64,000 nt of DNA from Roseiarcus sp963726105 (GCA_963726105.1 CAVSBJ010000012.1:615893-679892), one strand, 5' to 3'; shown: positions 1-9,875, counted from the stretch's first letter. Translations and numbers: made by a program. Notes: generated by a model not told the origin, from the letters alone.

Positions 1-666
1 CACAGACATAAGCTCGGACAATTCGCTCGGCGTCACGGCGCGAAGGCTATGGGGCGCGATGCCGATCGCCTCTCCTTCATCCACCTTGATCATCTCCCGG
101 CAATCGTCGACGAGGCGCACGAAGGATGAGAGGTCGCAGATGAACCGCCTCTGCTCTGGCCTCGGCGGGGCGCCCCCAAAAGTGGAGTGGGCGTAGAACA
201 CAGGAAGTAGCGTCATGCCGATGCCGACACGTCGGGCCGCGGACAGGATGCGGCCGGCCATCTCCGCCGGCTCAGCGTAAGGCGAGCCATCGGGGGCGTT
301 ATGGAGGTAGTGGAACTCGGCGACCGCCGCGAACCCAGCTTCCAGCATCTCGACATAGAGCTGCGCGGCGACCGCCTCGATGTCATCCGGCGACATCATG
401 AGCGCGAAGCGATACATGGTCTCGCGCCAGGTCCAGAACGTGTCGTTCCCCTGGCCTCTGATTTCAGCGAGGCCGGCCATGGCCCGCTGGAAGGCGTGGC
501 TGTGCAGGTTCGCCGCCGCCGGCGCCATGATCGCGTGACGCTCATCCCCTTCCCGCGCTGACGCTTCCGCTTCCACCGTCGCGATCACGCCGTCGTCGAT
601 CGTCACCCGAACGTGCGACTTCCAACCCTCCTGGGTCAGTGCTCTTTCGGCGTAAAGGACCGGCAA
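1..666 (-). CDS. hutF: Formimidoylglutamate deiminase HutF, N-terminal part (gene runs off the window)
   Basis: HutF hydrolyses N-formimidoyl-L-glutamate to N-formyl-L-glutamate and ammonia in the five-step histidine degradation route; it is a cytosolic zinc enzyme of the amidohydrolase superfamily. About 222 of a usual ~450 residues are visible. Reading leftwards from 666 the protein starts LPVLYAERALTQEGW and contains the metal-binding NLHSHAFQRAM (His55, His57), then GNDTFWTWRETMYRFA, EFHYLHNAPDG and IGIAPHSLRAV, all typical of HutF. There is no in-frame ATG near the N-terminus. I chose the TTG at 666 because a GGAGG (677-673) lies 6 nt upstream; TTG at 669 is an alternative. The gene is divergent from hutI, and the 105-bp gap must hold both promoters. 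Family assignment is firm; the start codon is inferred. Confidence 0.9.
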   Translation of the reverse strand, partial: MPVLYAERALTQEGWKSHVRVTIDDGVIATVEAEASAREGDERHAIMAPAAANLHSHAFQRAMAGLAEIRGQGNDTFWTWRETMYRFALMMSPDDIEAVAAQLYVEMLEAGFAAVAEFHYLHNAPDGSPYAEPAEMAGRILSAARRVGIGMTLLPVFYAHSTFGGAPPRPEQRRFICDLSSFVRLVDDCREMIKVDEGEAIGIAPHSLRAVTPSELSELMSV

Positions 667-771
667 CAATCGCCTCCGCTTGCCTCGATCAGCGGGTCAA
701 GACGCTCCCTTGCCTTTCGAGCAATTCGGTCTAAGCATGAAAAGGTCCGCGGCGGAAAGCCGTTCAGCGCC

Positions 772-2004
772 ATGGTTCAAACAAACGCTCCCAACCATCT
801 CGACACGGTTTGGCTCAACGCCCGCCTGGCGACGCTCGCGCCGGCGCGGCCGGGGCTTGGAATCATCGAACCTGGCGCTATCGCCGCGCGCGAGGGGCGC
901 ATCGCTTTCGTTGGGCCGCAGGCCGAGCTTCCGGCGCCATGGCGCAACGGCGCCTGCGTGGTTGACTGCGAAGGCCGCTGGATTACGCCCGCTCTGGTCG
1001 ATTGCCATACCCACCTCGTGTACGGCGGCGATCGGGCGCACGAATTCGAGTTGAGGCTCGCCGGCGCGACGTATGAAGAGATCGCTCGCGCAGGCGGCGG
1101 CATTCTTTCCACCGTGCGCGCGACCCGCGCCGCGAGCGAAAACGACCTTGTCCGATCGGCGCTCAAGCGGTTGGACGCCCTTATCGCCGAGGGGATCGGC
1201 ACGGTCGAAGTCAAATCCGGCTATGGCCTCGAGCTCAATGCCGAGAGAACGTCGCTTCGCGCCGTACGCCGGCTCGCCGAACAACGCAATGTGACGATCC
1301 GCGCAACGTTCCTGGGCGCGCATGCGCTGCCGCCTGAATTCCTCAACAAGCGTGAGGCCTATGTCGCCCATGTCGCGGACACGATGATTCCGACGCTGGC
1401 GGACGAAGGCTTGATCGACGCCGTCGATGGGTTTTGCGAACGGATTGCGTTCACGCCCGAAGAGGTCGCTCGTGTTTTCATCGCTGCGAAACGCGCCGGG
1501 CTTTCGGTCAAGCTGCATGCCGATCAGTTGTCGAACTCAGGCGGCGCGGCGCTTGCCGCCAAATTCGGCGCGCTGTCGGCCGACCATCTCGAATATGCCG
1601 ACGAGGACGGCCTTGCCGCGATGGCGAGCGCTGGCGTCGTCGCGGTGCTGCTGCCCGGCGCCTATTATGTGCTGCGGGAACGACATGCCCCGCCTGTCGA
1701 GCTCATAAGAAAGCATCGACTGCCAATCGCCGTCGCCACCAATTCCAATCCGGGCACGTCGCCAGTGACCTCGATCCTACTTGCCCTCAATATGGCGGCG
1801 ACGTTGTTTGGGCTCACCGTCGACGAATGCCTCGCCGGCGCCACCCGCAACGCGGCGCGCGCGCTTGGCCTCGCGGAAGAAACGGGCGCCCTCGAAACGG
1901 GCAAATGGGCCGATCTCGCCATATGGGACATCGAGCGCCCGGCCGAGCTTGTCTATCGGCTCGGTTTCAATCCCCTTCACGCCCGCGTCTGGAGGGGACG
2001 ATGA
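772..2004 (+). CDS. hutI: Imidazolonepropionase HutI
   Basis: HutI hydrolyses the ring of 4-imidazolone-5-propionate to N-formimidoyl-L-glutamate, the third step of histidine degradation, in the cytosol. The 410-residue length is normal for the family. Visible hallmarks are the zinc-binding DCHTHLVYGGDRAHEFELR (His79, His81), the following ARAGGGILSTVRATR, KSGYGL, and the metal histidine in LHADQLSNSGG. The reading frame stays open upstream to 613, but that part would overlap hutF on the other strand and lacks family similarity, so I start at ATG 772. The ribosome site there is weak (GGCGGAAAG, about 19 nt upstream). The stop codon overlaps the hutH start (ATGA), which implies translational coupling in a hutI-hutH unit. 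Confidence 0.93.
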   Translation: MVQTNAPNHLDTVWLNARLATLAPARPGLGIIEPGAIAAREGRIAFVGPQAELPAPWRNGACVVDCEGRWITPALVDCHTHLVYGGDRAHEFELRLAGATYEEIARAGGGILSTVRATRAASENDLVRSALKRLDALIAEGIGTVEVKSGYGLELNAERTSLRAVRRLAEQRNVTIRATFLGAHALPPEFLNKREAYVAHVADTMIPTLADEGLIDAVDGFCERIAFTPEEVARVFIAAKRAGLSVKLHADQLSNSGGAALAAKFGALSADHLEYADEDGLAAMASAGVVAVLLPGAYYVLRERHAPPVELIRKHRLPIAVATNSNPGTSPVTSILLALNMAATLFGLTVDECLAGATRNAARALGLAEETGALETGKWADLAIWDIERPAELVYRLGFNPLHARVWRGR

Positions 2005-3542
2005 CCATCGTCATCCGCCCGGGTGAAGCTTCACTCGCCGACTGGCGCGCGATCTGGCGTGGCGAGCCGCTGGCCGTCGATCCTTCTAGTCAGGCGGGTG
2101 TGGCCGCGAGCGCGGCCGCGGTCGAACGAATTCTAGCCCGCGGCGAACCGGTCTACGGAATCAACACCGGTTTCGGCAAATTGGCGGGCGTTCGCATCAA
2201 GCCCTCGGATCTCACTGAACTTCAGCGCAACATTGTGCTCTCGCACGCTGCAGGCGTCGGTGAAACGGCCTCAGTTGCGACAACGCGGCTCATGATGGCG
2301 CTGAAGCTCGGCAGCCTCGCACAGGGCGCGTCGGGCGTCCAACCGCAAACGATCGCCCTCATCGAGGCCATGCTTGCGCGTGGCGTCACGCCGGTGGTCC
2401 CGTCGCAAGGATCGGTCGGCGCGTCGGGCGATCTTGCGCCGCTCGCCCATATGGCGGCGGCAATGATCGGCGTCGGCGAGGCTCGCATTGGCGATCGCGT
2501 AGCGCCGGCCGCAACCGCGCTCAAGGAAGTCGGCCTCGAGCCCATTACGCCTCGCCCGAAGGAGGGGCTGGCGCTGCTAAACGGCACGCAATTCTCGACC
2601 GCCAATGCGCTCGTTGGTCTGTTCAATGCCGAGACGCTGTTCGGCTCCGCCTTGGCGACGGGCGCCCTGTCGACTGACGGGGCGCGTGGATCGGATACGC
2701 CCTTCGACGCGCGCATCCATGCGCTCAGGCGCCACGCCGGGCAGGTCGAAGTCGCGGCGACCTTGCGCACGCTACTTGCGCGAAGCGCCATTCGCGCTTC
2801 GCATCTCACCGGCGACGAGCGGGTCCAGGATCCCTATTGCCTGCGCTGCCAACCTCAGGTGATGGGCGCCTGCCTTGATCTCTTGCGCCAGGCGGCCGCC
2901 ACCATCCTCGTCGAGGCCAACGGAGTCTCCGACAATCCGCTCATCTTTGCGGAAACAGACGAAGCGCTTTCAGGCGGCAATTTTCACGCAGAGCCGGTCG
3001 CCTTCGCCGCCGATATGATCGCGCTCGCGATTTGCGAGATCGGCTCGCTGGCCGAACGCAGGATCGCGCTTCTGGTCGATCCGGCTTTGTCTGGACTGCC
3101 CGCGTTTCTGACCCCAAAGCCCGGGCTCAACTCAGGGTTCATGATCGCGCAAGTGACCGCGGCGGCGCTGGTCGCCGAGAACAAGACGCGCGCCTATCCG
3201 GCGAGCGTCGATTCGATCCCGACCTCGGCCAACCAGGAGGATCACGTTTCCATGGCCGCGCACGGCGCACGGCGCCTGGCGTCGATGGCCGAGAACGCCA
3301 TGTCAATTATCGGGGTTGAACTTCTCGCCGCCGCCCAGGCGTGCGACTTTCATAACCCCCTTGCCTCGAGTGCGCCGCTCGAAGCCGTGCGAACGCTGCT
3401 GCGCCGCGACGTTCCGGGCCTCGAAGACGACCGGTACTTTCATCCGGACATCGCTGCCGCGACCGGCCTTGTCAGCAGCGGCGCCGTCATTGAAGCGATT
3501 GGCGCCGGAACGCTGCCCTCTATCGAGAAGCCCGCGCGATGA
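2001..3542 (+). CDS. hutH: Histidine ammonia-lyase HutH
   Basis: HutH removes ammonia from L-histidine to give trans-urocanate, the first step of the pathway. The protein is 513 residues, normal for the family. The catalytic MIO prosthetic group forms from the tripeptide Ala141-Ser142-Gly143 inside GSVGASGDLAPLAHMA, which is intact. Other conserved stretches are YGINTGFGKLA (residues ~52-62), the NGTQ and DNPL segments, FHAEPVAFAAD and TSANQEDHVSM. The ATG at 2001 overlaps the hutI stop and has GGAGGGGA just upstream. The gene is followed directly by the remnant of hutG rather than by hutU, so the original order was evidently hutI-hutH-hutG-hutU. Confidence 0.95.
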   Translation: MTIVIRPGEASLADWRAIWRGEPLAVDPSSQAGVAASAAAVERILARGEPVYGINTGFGKLAGVRIKPSDLTELQRNIVLSHAAGVGETASVATTRLMMALKLGSLAQGASGVQPQTIALIEAMLARGVTPVVPSQGSVGASGDLAPLAHMAAAMIGVGEARIGDRVAPAATALKEVGLEPITPRPKEGLALLNGTQFSTANALVGLFNAETLFGSALATGALSTDGARGSDTPFDARIHALRRHAGQVEVAATLRTLLARSAIRASHLTGDERVQDPYCLRCQPQVMGACLDLLRQAAATILVEANGVSDNPLIFAETDEALSGGNFHAEPVAFAADMIALAICEIGSLAERRIALLVDPALSGLPAFLTPKPGLNSGFMIAQVTAAALVAENKTRAYPASVDSIPTSANQEDHVSMAAHGARRLASMAENAMSIIGVELLAAAQACDFHNPLASSAPLEAVRTLLRRDVPGLEDDRYFHPDIAAATGLVSSGAVIEAIGAGTLPSIEKPAR

Positions 3543-3549
3543 CCGCCTC

Positions 3550-3825
3550 GGCGCGACGACAGTGCGGACTTGGCCGTCGCGCTCGATCGTCGACGTCAAT
3601 CGCGATCCAGGCGGCATATCGCTTTATCCCGGGCAGGCAGCGACCTAGCTCGCCCCGGCCACGACCTTCGATGGCGAGATTCCTACCGGGCAAGCCGGGC
3701 GCCGGACGCGGCCGACCTTGAAGACCGGCGGCGCCTTCACTTCGATCCCCACCTCGCGGCGCTCGTCGGCGAGATCGCTCGCCTGCGCCAAAAGCACCGG
3801 CGCGCCGCGCCGTTCGACGCGCGTT
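3550..3825 (+). pseudogene. hutG: Decayed internal fragment of N-formylglutamate amidohydrolase (hutG)
   Basis: Between hutH and hutU lies a fragment that reads, in one frame, IVDVNRDPGGISLYPGQ followed by an in-frame TAG (3646-3648) and then LAPATTFDGEI. After a frameshift near 3683-3690 it continues as APDAADLEDRRRLHFDP, LAALVGEIARLRQKH and PFDA. This matches the middle of N-formylglutamate deformylase (pattern: DxNRxP, LYPGQ, TTFDGE, FDPYHAAL.EI.RLR). The N-terminal ~80 residues and the whole C-terminal part, including the region after the YDAHS-type motif, are missing. The fragment ends where a REP-like element begins at 3826. So HutG activity cannot come from here. Assignment rests on motif recognition by eye. 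Confidence 0.75.
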
Positions 3826-3926
3826 GTCATTCTAGACGGGAGCGAAGCGAACGATCGGGGATCCAGCGCCTTCCCAGATGGCTTCAACTCTCGGTTGCCA
3901 AGCACCATCGGCCCGCCGACAATGAC
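3826..3926. repeat. REP-like intergenic element truncating the hutG remnant
   Basis: A 101-bp segment bounded by short inverted ends (GTCATT at 3826-3831, AATGAC at 3921-3926). It contains GGGAGCGAAGCGAACGATC and GGATCCAG, the same core words as the hairpin element at 13414-13516 (GTCAT, GAGCGAAGC, GATCCAG). Elements of this sort are dispersed in many Hyphomicrobiales genomes. Here it sits exactly where homology to HutG stops. Confidence 0.6.
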
Positions 3927-3948
3927 AAGTTTCTAAAGGACTGAGCCC

Positions 3949-5631
<1,683 letters not shown>

Positions 5632-5830
5632 GCAAACGCCGGTCCTGTCGCAGCGTCCGGGTTATCGGCCGGATGACCGTTGACTTCCCGCTTTTGCCCG
5701 TTCAGCCGGCCGCGGCGCCATTTCCTTCCGCGTACTCTGCGATTTCAACGATTTGTGGCGCCATTTCCTTCCGACGCGGCGACAATCGCTCCACAGTCGC
5801 CTCGCGACTCCGATCGCGCCGCGCACGGCG

Positions 5831-6430
5831 TCAACTTCGCCCGTGCGCCGCCGCTCCGCCTGCGCCGACGATCGCGCCATACGTCGTCGTGATCAACTCG
5901 TCGATAAGCTTGGGCGGCCGCTCGCGGCGCCGGAGGTGCGGCTTGATGGCCGCGATCGGGACCTCCGCCAGGACGAATGCGGCGCGGCGCATATCGGCCC
6001 GACCCGCACCGCCGAAGGCGCGGCGGGCGAACGTTCGCAGGCAGGCCTCGAAGCGCCCAGCCTGAGCGGCGACGCCGCGCCCGAGCGGCGCCGGCCAGTC
6101 GCCCTGAACGAAATCGTGACGGCTATAGAGCATGAGCAACCGCGCGTCGTCCAAATGCCGGCGCGCCCAAGCTGGCGTGTGGAGCGCGGCGCTGAGGCCA
6201 TCGCCCGCCTCGATCGCGGCGACGAAACCTTCCTGATAGGCGAGCACCGTCTTGAGCCACACTTCGCCGAGCAGCGCGTCGCGCGAGGCGAAGCGATAGT
6301 AGAACGAGCCCTTGGGCGCTTTCAGGCGCTCGACGACAGAATCCACGGTGACGGCCTGAGGCCCGCGCTCGGCGATGAGCGCGCGGGCGGCGGCCAGAAA
6401 GCCGGCTTGATCGAATTGCGCGCGCCCCAT
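5831..6430 (-). CDS. TetR/AcrR family transcriptional regulator
   Basis: A 199-residue one-component repressor-like protein. The N-terminal helix-turn-helix is visible in residues ~5-50: FLAAARALIAERGPQAVTVD, then SVVERLKAPKGSFYYRFASRDALLGEV, the classic TetR signature. The C-terminal domain (~60-199) is the variable ligand-binding and dimer part, so the inducer cannot be read from sequence. The start at 6430 places a perfect palindrome (6436-6451) immediately upstream, in the 72-bp gap to a divergent PPOX-family gene. The likely job is to repress itself and that neighbour. Conserved TetR fold is certain; the target is inferred from the layout. Confidence 0.9.
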   Translation of the reverse strand: MGRAQFDQAGFLAAARALIAERGPQAVTVDSVVERLKAPKGSFYYRFASRDALLGEVWLKTVLAYQEGFVAAIEAGDGLSAALHTPAWARRHLDDARLLMLYSRHDFVQGDWPAPLGRGVAAQAGRFEACLRTFARRAFGGAGRADMRRAAFVLAEVPIAAIKPHLRRRERPPKLIDELITTTYGAIVGAGGAAAHGRS

Positions 6431-6435
6431 GGTTA

Positions 6436-6451
6436 TAGACTAGTTAGTCTA
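6436..6451. promoter_or_regulatory. Palindromic operator for the TetR regulator
   Basis: TAGACTAGTTAGTCTA: two perfect 7-bp arms (TAGACTA / TAGTCTA) around a 2-bp centre. It begins 5 bp upstream of the tetR start and lies in the divergent promoter gap, exactly as expected for an autoregulating TetR protein. TAG-rich half sites also fit occlusion of a -10 region. Confidence 0.75.
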
Positions 6452-6502
6452 GACGACAGCGTCAACATCTGATACACATCGATGTGGCCCGGGGTGGCGC
6501 AA

Positions 6503-7027
6503 ATGAAGGATGCTCCAATGCTGGAAGCCAAGCTCAAGCCTGACGCCATGGACGTGAAGCCCCTGCTGGAGGGCGCAGCCAAGACGATGCGAAGCGCACG
6601 CTATTGTTGGCTGGCGACCGCGACCGAGGCCGGCGCCTCCCACATACGGCCCATGGGTCGGATCTTGAACGACGCCAGCGAAGACCGGTGGACGGTCCGG
6701 TTCCTCACGGATGGGCGCTCACACAAGGCGGCGCATATGCGGCGCGTCAGCAAGGTCACGATCCTCTTTCAGCACGACCCCGACCTCGCCTTCGTCACTC
6801 TGATCGGGAAAGCCGCGTTGCACGAGAACGCATCCGAGACGGTGAACGGTTGGAGGCCGGCCTATGACGCCTACTTTCCCGGCGAAGCCGATCGCGCGAA
6901 TGCGGTTTTTGTCGAGGTCGAGATCGAACGCATGGAGCTCTGGATTCGCGGCGTCACGCCGGAACCGTTCGGCTTGCGCGCGACCGTGCTCGAGCGCGAC
7001 GACGAGGGTTGGCGTTTGATCAGATAG
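6503..7027 (+). CDS. Pyridoxamine 5'-phosphate oxidase-family (general stress) protein
   Basis: A ~174-residue split-barrel flavin- or haem-binding protein of the PPOX-like superfamily, close to the general stress protein 26 type. Characteristic is the N-terminal TMRSARYCWLATATEAG with HIRPMGRIL after it, then WTVRFLTDGRSHKAAHMRR, KVTILFQHDPDLAFVTLIGKA and a C-terminal IERMELWIRGVTPEPFG. Small members bind FMN, F420 or haem; substrate is not predictable. I start at ATG 6503 because GGGGTGG lies upstream; ATG 6482 in the same frame has no ribosome site. The gene is divergent from the TetR regulator and probably controlled by the palindrome at 6436-6451. It converges on the nitrile hydratase operon. 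Confidence 0.8.
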   Translation: MKDAPMLEAKLKPDAMDVKPLLEGAAKTMRSARYCWLATATEAGASHIRPMGRILNDASEDRWTVRFLTDGRSHKAAHMRRVSKVTILFQHDPDLAFVTLIGKAALHENASETVNGWRPAYDAYFPGEADRANAVFVEVEIERMELWIRGVTPEPFGLRATVLERDDEGWRLIR

Positions 7028-7054
7028 ACTTTGACGCGAAAGTGGCTGCGACCG

Positions 7055-7414
7055 TTACTCCGGCTCCATGCCTGCGGCGAGCTCAACCGCCTTCCCGTGC
7101 GGCGTGCGCAGGTAGGCGCGCTCCCATTCATGCTCGCGCTCCTCGAGTTCGGTGGGAGTTATAATGCCGTTCTCGACGAGCAGCCGTTCGAGCGCCGCCA
7201 GCACGGCGCGAAAGTAGGTCTCGCGATCATCGGGCTCGGCATTGAGCGCCTTGATCTCGGCTCCGAGCGTCTCGGCCCAATACGAGGACGAGATCGCGCC
7301 GCCTTTCACGAGAAGGTCAGCGAGAGCGAGCGTTTGCGCGTGCCAAGGCTCGCCAAAGATAGGCTCGCCGTCCTTCGCTCTGAGAAAGCCTGAACCGAGG
7401 TCAGGCCGGTTCAA
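7055..7414 (-). CDS. nthE: Nitrile hydratase accessory (activator) protein
   Basis: A 119-residue protein with the family pattern EPIFGEPWHAQTLALADLL, AISSSYWAETLGAEIK and ERLLVENGIITPTELEERE. This is the small accessory protein encoded beside cobalt nitrile hydratases (P14K/NhlE-like), which resembles an extra beta-subunit N-terminus and helps load cobalt into the alpha subunit. The start overlaps the end of nthB by 14 bp, so alpha, beta and activator form one translationally coupled unit. The symbol nthE is used in a loose sense; names for this gene vary among species. It is the last gene of the operon and converges on the PPOX-family gene. Confidence 0.85.
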   Translation of the reverse strand: MNRPDLGSGFLRAKDGEPIFGEPWHAQTLALADLLVKGGAISSSYWAETLGAEIKALNAEPDDRETYFRAVLAALERLLVENGIITPTELEEREHEWERAYLRTPHGKAVELAAGMEPE

Positions 7415-8057
7415 GATAGCTCTCCCACAGGTCGACGAAGACGCGGTCTGCGCTTCCCTTCGCTTCCGGCCACAGGTCCGAAGAAGCGAAGGTCACAGTA
7501 TAGAGATGCTCGCCGCGGTGCTCGCCGTGCGCGGAGGCGTCGGGCAATACATGGGCACCGTGATGTGAATGAATCACCCCTGCTCTGCCCCGCACATATC
7601 CAGGCAGGCGGGTATGACCCGAGCCGCCATCAAGCCGGCATCCCACGCTCGCGCCAAGCGTGAAGCGCGGCGGCCTATTGACGCCGACCGTGAAATTCCT
7701 CGCCGTTTTGAAATAGGCGCGTGCGGCCTCTGACGATTGCGGTGGAACGCTAGGCTCCGGCGCGAATGTCGCAGCGCCGGCCTTGATCTCGTCAACCGTC
7801 AGATAGCCCTCGTCGATCAGTTGCGCGGCCAGCGTCGTCAGCCACTGGTCGAAATAGGGCCTCGTCAGATAGTCGATCGGGTCGGTGAGCTCGCGGCAAT
7901 GACGGAACCAGTCGATCGTCCAGCTCTTCGCCACGGCCGACGCCTGCTTCATGCCGAAGGCGCGCATCTCCCAACCGGCGTGAAAGGGCTTGTCGTCGAC
8001 TTTGTCGACAATGGGGCCGAAGCCCTCCCGCCCGCCGAGATCATGAACGCCGTCCAT
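7401..8057 (-). CDS. nthB: Nitrile hydratase beta subunit
   Basis: Beta subunit of the alpha-beta nitrile hydratase, which hydrates nitriles to amides in the cytosol. The 218 residues begin with the family-defining MDGVHDLGGREGFGPI, followed by HAGWEMRAFG, the helix-rich middle with WFRHCRELTDPIDYL, and the SH3-like C-terminal part with HTRLPGYVRGRAGVIHSHHG (the arginine here contacts the metal-site sulphenates in known structures), ending in VFVDLWESYLEPA. ATG at 8057 shares one base with the nthA stop (TGATG), so the two subunits are coupled for stoichiometric expression. Confidence 0.95.
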   Translation of the reverse strand: MDGVHDLGGREGFGPIVDKVDDKPFHAGWEMRAFGMKQASAVAKSWTIDWFRHCRELTDPIDYLTRPYFDQWLTTLAAQLIDEGYLTVDEIKAGAATFAPEPSVPPQSSEAARAYFKTARNFTVGVNRPPRFTLGASVGCRLDGGSGHTRLPGYVRGRAGVIHSHHGAHVLPDASAHGEHRGEHLYTVTFASSDLWPEAKGSADRVFVDLWESYLEPA

Positions 8058-8704
8058 CAGGCTTTCCCTCGGCTAGGCGACAGATCGCGCTCCGTACCGA
8101 TCATCGCATTGCGCGTGACGAGACTGGCGAGCGCAGCCTCGTCCCAATTCTCCACGCCTTTCGGCTGCTCGGGCACAACGAGATAGCGCCGCTCCGAGGT
8201 CGAGTCCCAGACACGCACTTGCGTATTGTCATCGAGTTTGACGCCGAACTCCTCCAGTACGCCGCGCGGATCGCGCACCGCCCGGGCGCGATATTCGTTC
8301 GATTTGTACCAGGAGGGCGATAAGCCGAGGATCGAGAACGGATAGCAGGAGCAGAGCGTGCAGACGACGAGATTGTGCACGTCCGCGGTATTCTCGACGG
8401 CTTGCAGATGGCCGGTCGCATGACCGGCAAAGCCGAATTCGTCGATCGCCGCTGTTCCGTCGGCGAGGAGCCGCGCCTTGAACGCGGGATCGCGCCAGGC
8501 TCGCGCAACGACGGCCGCGCCGCGCTTGGGTCCGATCTCGTCGCGATACATCTCGATCCAGGCGTCGACGGCCGCGGGATCGATGAGCCTCTTCTCGGTG
8601 AGCAAGCTTTCCAGCGCTTTCGCGCGCAGGGCCGGCTCGGATGGCAGATGCGAGTGCAGCTCGTGATGGATATGGGCGATTGCCTTTGAGTCGAAGCTCG
8701 CCAT
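8057..8704 (-). CDS. nthA: Nitrile hydratase alpha subunit, cobalt type
   Basis: Metal-binding catalytic subunit of nitrile hydratase. The 215-residue protein carries the metal motif Cys115-Thr-Leu-Cys118-Ser-Cys120 in NLVVCTLCSCYPFS. Threonine at the second position is the cobalt-type variant; iron enzymes have CSLCSC. Cys118 and Cys120 are the residues oxidised to sulphinate and sulphenate in known structures. Preceding RDPAFKARLLADGTAAI is also conserved. I start at ATG 8704 (MASFDSK), which has GGAAGGGGGG just upstream; the frame is open to 8755 without support. No amidase gene follows and no cobalt transporter is adjacent, so the amide product must be handled elsewhere. Confidence 0.95.
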   Translation of the reverse strand: MASFDSKAIAHIHHELHSHLPSEPALRAKALESLLTEKRLIDPAAVDAWIEMYRDEIGPKRGAAVVARAWRDPAFKARLLADGTAAIDEFGFAGHATGHLQAVENTADVHNLVVCTLCSCYPFSILGLSPSWYKSNEYRARAVRDPRGVLEEFGVKLDDNTQVRVWDSTSERRYLVVPEQPKGVENWDEAALASLVTRNAMIGTERDLSPSRGKA

Positions 8705-8772
8705 CGTGCACCCCCCTTCCGGCCAGGCCCGATAGCCTAACACGGGCAAGCGCACAGTAAAGACGGCGGCTC

Positions 8773-8824
8773 CTCATCCGGCCGAATTCGTCGGCCACCC
8801 TCTCCCGACGGGAGAAGGAAGGGG
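8773..8824. repeat. REP-like hairpin sequence between topIB and nthA
   Basis: CCTCATCCGGCCGAATTCGT then CGGCCACCCTCTCCCGACGG and GAGAAGG: the CGGCCGAATTCGTCGGCC and CTCTCCCGACGGGAGA words form two adjacent short hairpins. This composition is typical of dispersed Hyphomicrobiales REP elements. It also lies upstream of nthA and just behind the topoisomerase stop. Confidence 0.5.
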
Positions 8825-8828
8825 CGCC

Positions 8829-9875
8829 TCAACTCGCGCTGCTCAGCAGCGCGAGAACGGCGACCTCCTCAGGCCGCAGACCTGCTGGTTTGGACGAACT
8901 TCTCTCCTCCATGATCTTGAGCGCAAACGCGCCGCTCAGATACGCGTCTGAAATTGCCGGATGGATGTAAGACTTGCGGCAGATGGCCGCAGTGTTCCCC
9001 AACGCGGCTGCGACTTTTTTGACCGCGGCGCTCATCACGCGCTTGGCCTGCGTTGCGCTCGCGAATGGCTCGGCGATCGCAAGGTAGCGCGCCATCAGGA
9101 TCGTCCCGGCCCAGGTGCGAAAGTCCTTGGCGGTGATGTCGGCGCCGGTGATCTCCCGGAGGTAGGCATTGACGTCGCCGGAGGAGACCGCGTGCAGCGC
9201 CTTCTCCTCATTGAAATATTGCAGCAGATCCTGCCCCGGCAGCTCCTGGCAGGCCCGGATGATCCGCGCCACACGCCGGTCGCGCATCGCAAGCGACCAT
9301 TGCTTGCCGCTCTTGCCCGTGAACTGGAAACGAACCTCGGAGCCCTCAACCGCGACGTGATCGCTTTTGAGCGTGGTGAGGCCATAGCTCTGATTGTTTC
9401 GCGCATATTCATCGTTGCCGACGCGAATCAGCGTCGTCTCCAGGAGATGCACGACCGTCGCCAGAACCCTCTCGCGCGGCAGTCCACGCAGGCTCATATG
9501 CTCGGCGACCGTCGCCCGGATCGACGGCAGCGCGGCGGCGAACGCGAACAGGTGCTCGTATTTGGATTGCTCGCGCGCCTCGCGATATTCGGCGTGGTAT
9601 TTGTACTGCTTGCGCCCCTTGGCGTCGCGGCCGGTCGCCTGGATGTGACCGTTCGCAGCGGCGCAAATCCAGACATTCGTCCAGGCCGGGGGTATGACCA
9701 GGGAGCGTATGCGCTGAAGGGCGTCCGGGTTCGCGACCCGCCTGCCCTTTGCATCGAAATAGACCTTGCCCGCGCGCCTGCGCTGGATCGCCGGGCCATT
9801 ATCGCACACGTAACGCAGGCCGGGCGGCGCCGGCATATCCACATCAACGGAAATACGGATCTCGGCATCAAGCAT
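8829..9875 (-). CDS. DNA topoisomerase IB (eukaryotic/poxvirus type)
   Basis: Type IB topoisomerase that relaxes positive and negative supercoils through a 3'-phosphotyrosyl intermediate without ATP. The 348 residues show the N-terminal bacterial TopIB domain (GLRYVCDNGPAIQRRRAGKV, SLVIPPAWTNVWICA, NGHIQATGRDAKGRKQYKYH) and the C-terminal catalytic core with RVGNDEYARNNQSYGLTTL, KSGKQW, DFRTWAGTI and the nucleophile in CRKSYIHPAI (Tyr ~303). The catalytic Arg-Lys-Arg-His/Tyr set appears complete. I start at ATG 9875 (MLDAEIRI); a GTG at 9914 also opens the frame but adds unconserved residues. It is an accessory topoisomerase, scattered among Hyphomicrobiales and often linked to DNA repair. 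Confidence 0.92.
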   Translation of the reverse strand: MLDAEIRISVDVDMPAPPGLRYVCDNGPAIQRRRAGKVYFDAKGRRVANPDALQRIRSLVIPPAWTNVWICAAANGHIQATGRDAKGRKQYKYHAEYREAREQSKYEHLFAFAAALPSIRATVAEHMSLRGLPRERVLATVVHLLETTLIRVGNDEYARNNQSYGLTTLKSDHVAVEGSEVRFQFTGKSGKQWSLAMRDRRVARIIRACQELPGQDLLQYFNEEKALHAVSSGDVNAYLREITGADITAKDFRTWAGTILMARYLAIAEPFASATQAKRVMSAAVKKVAAALGNTAAICRKSYIHPAISDAYLSGAFALKIMEERSSSKPAGLRPEEVAVLALLSSAS

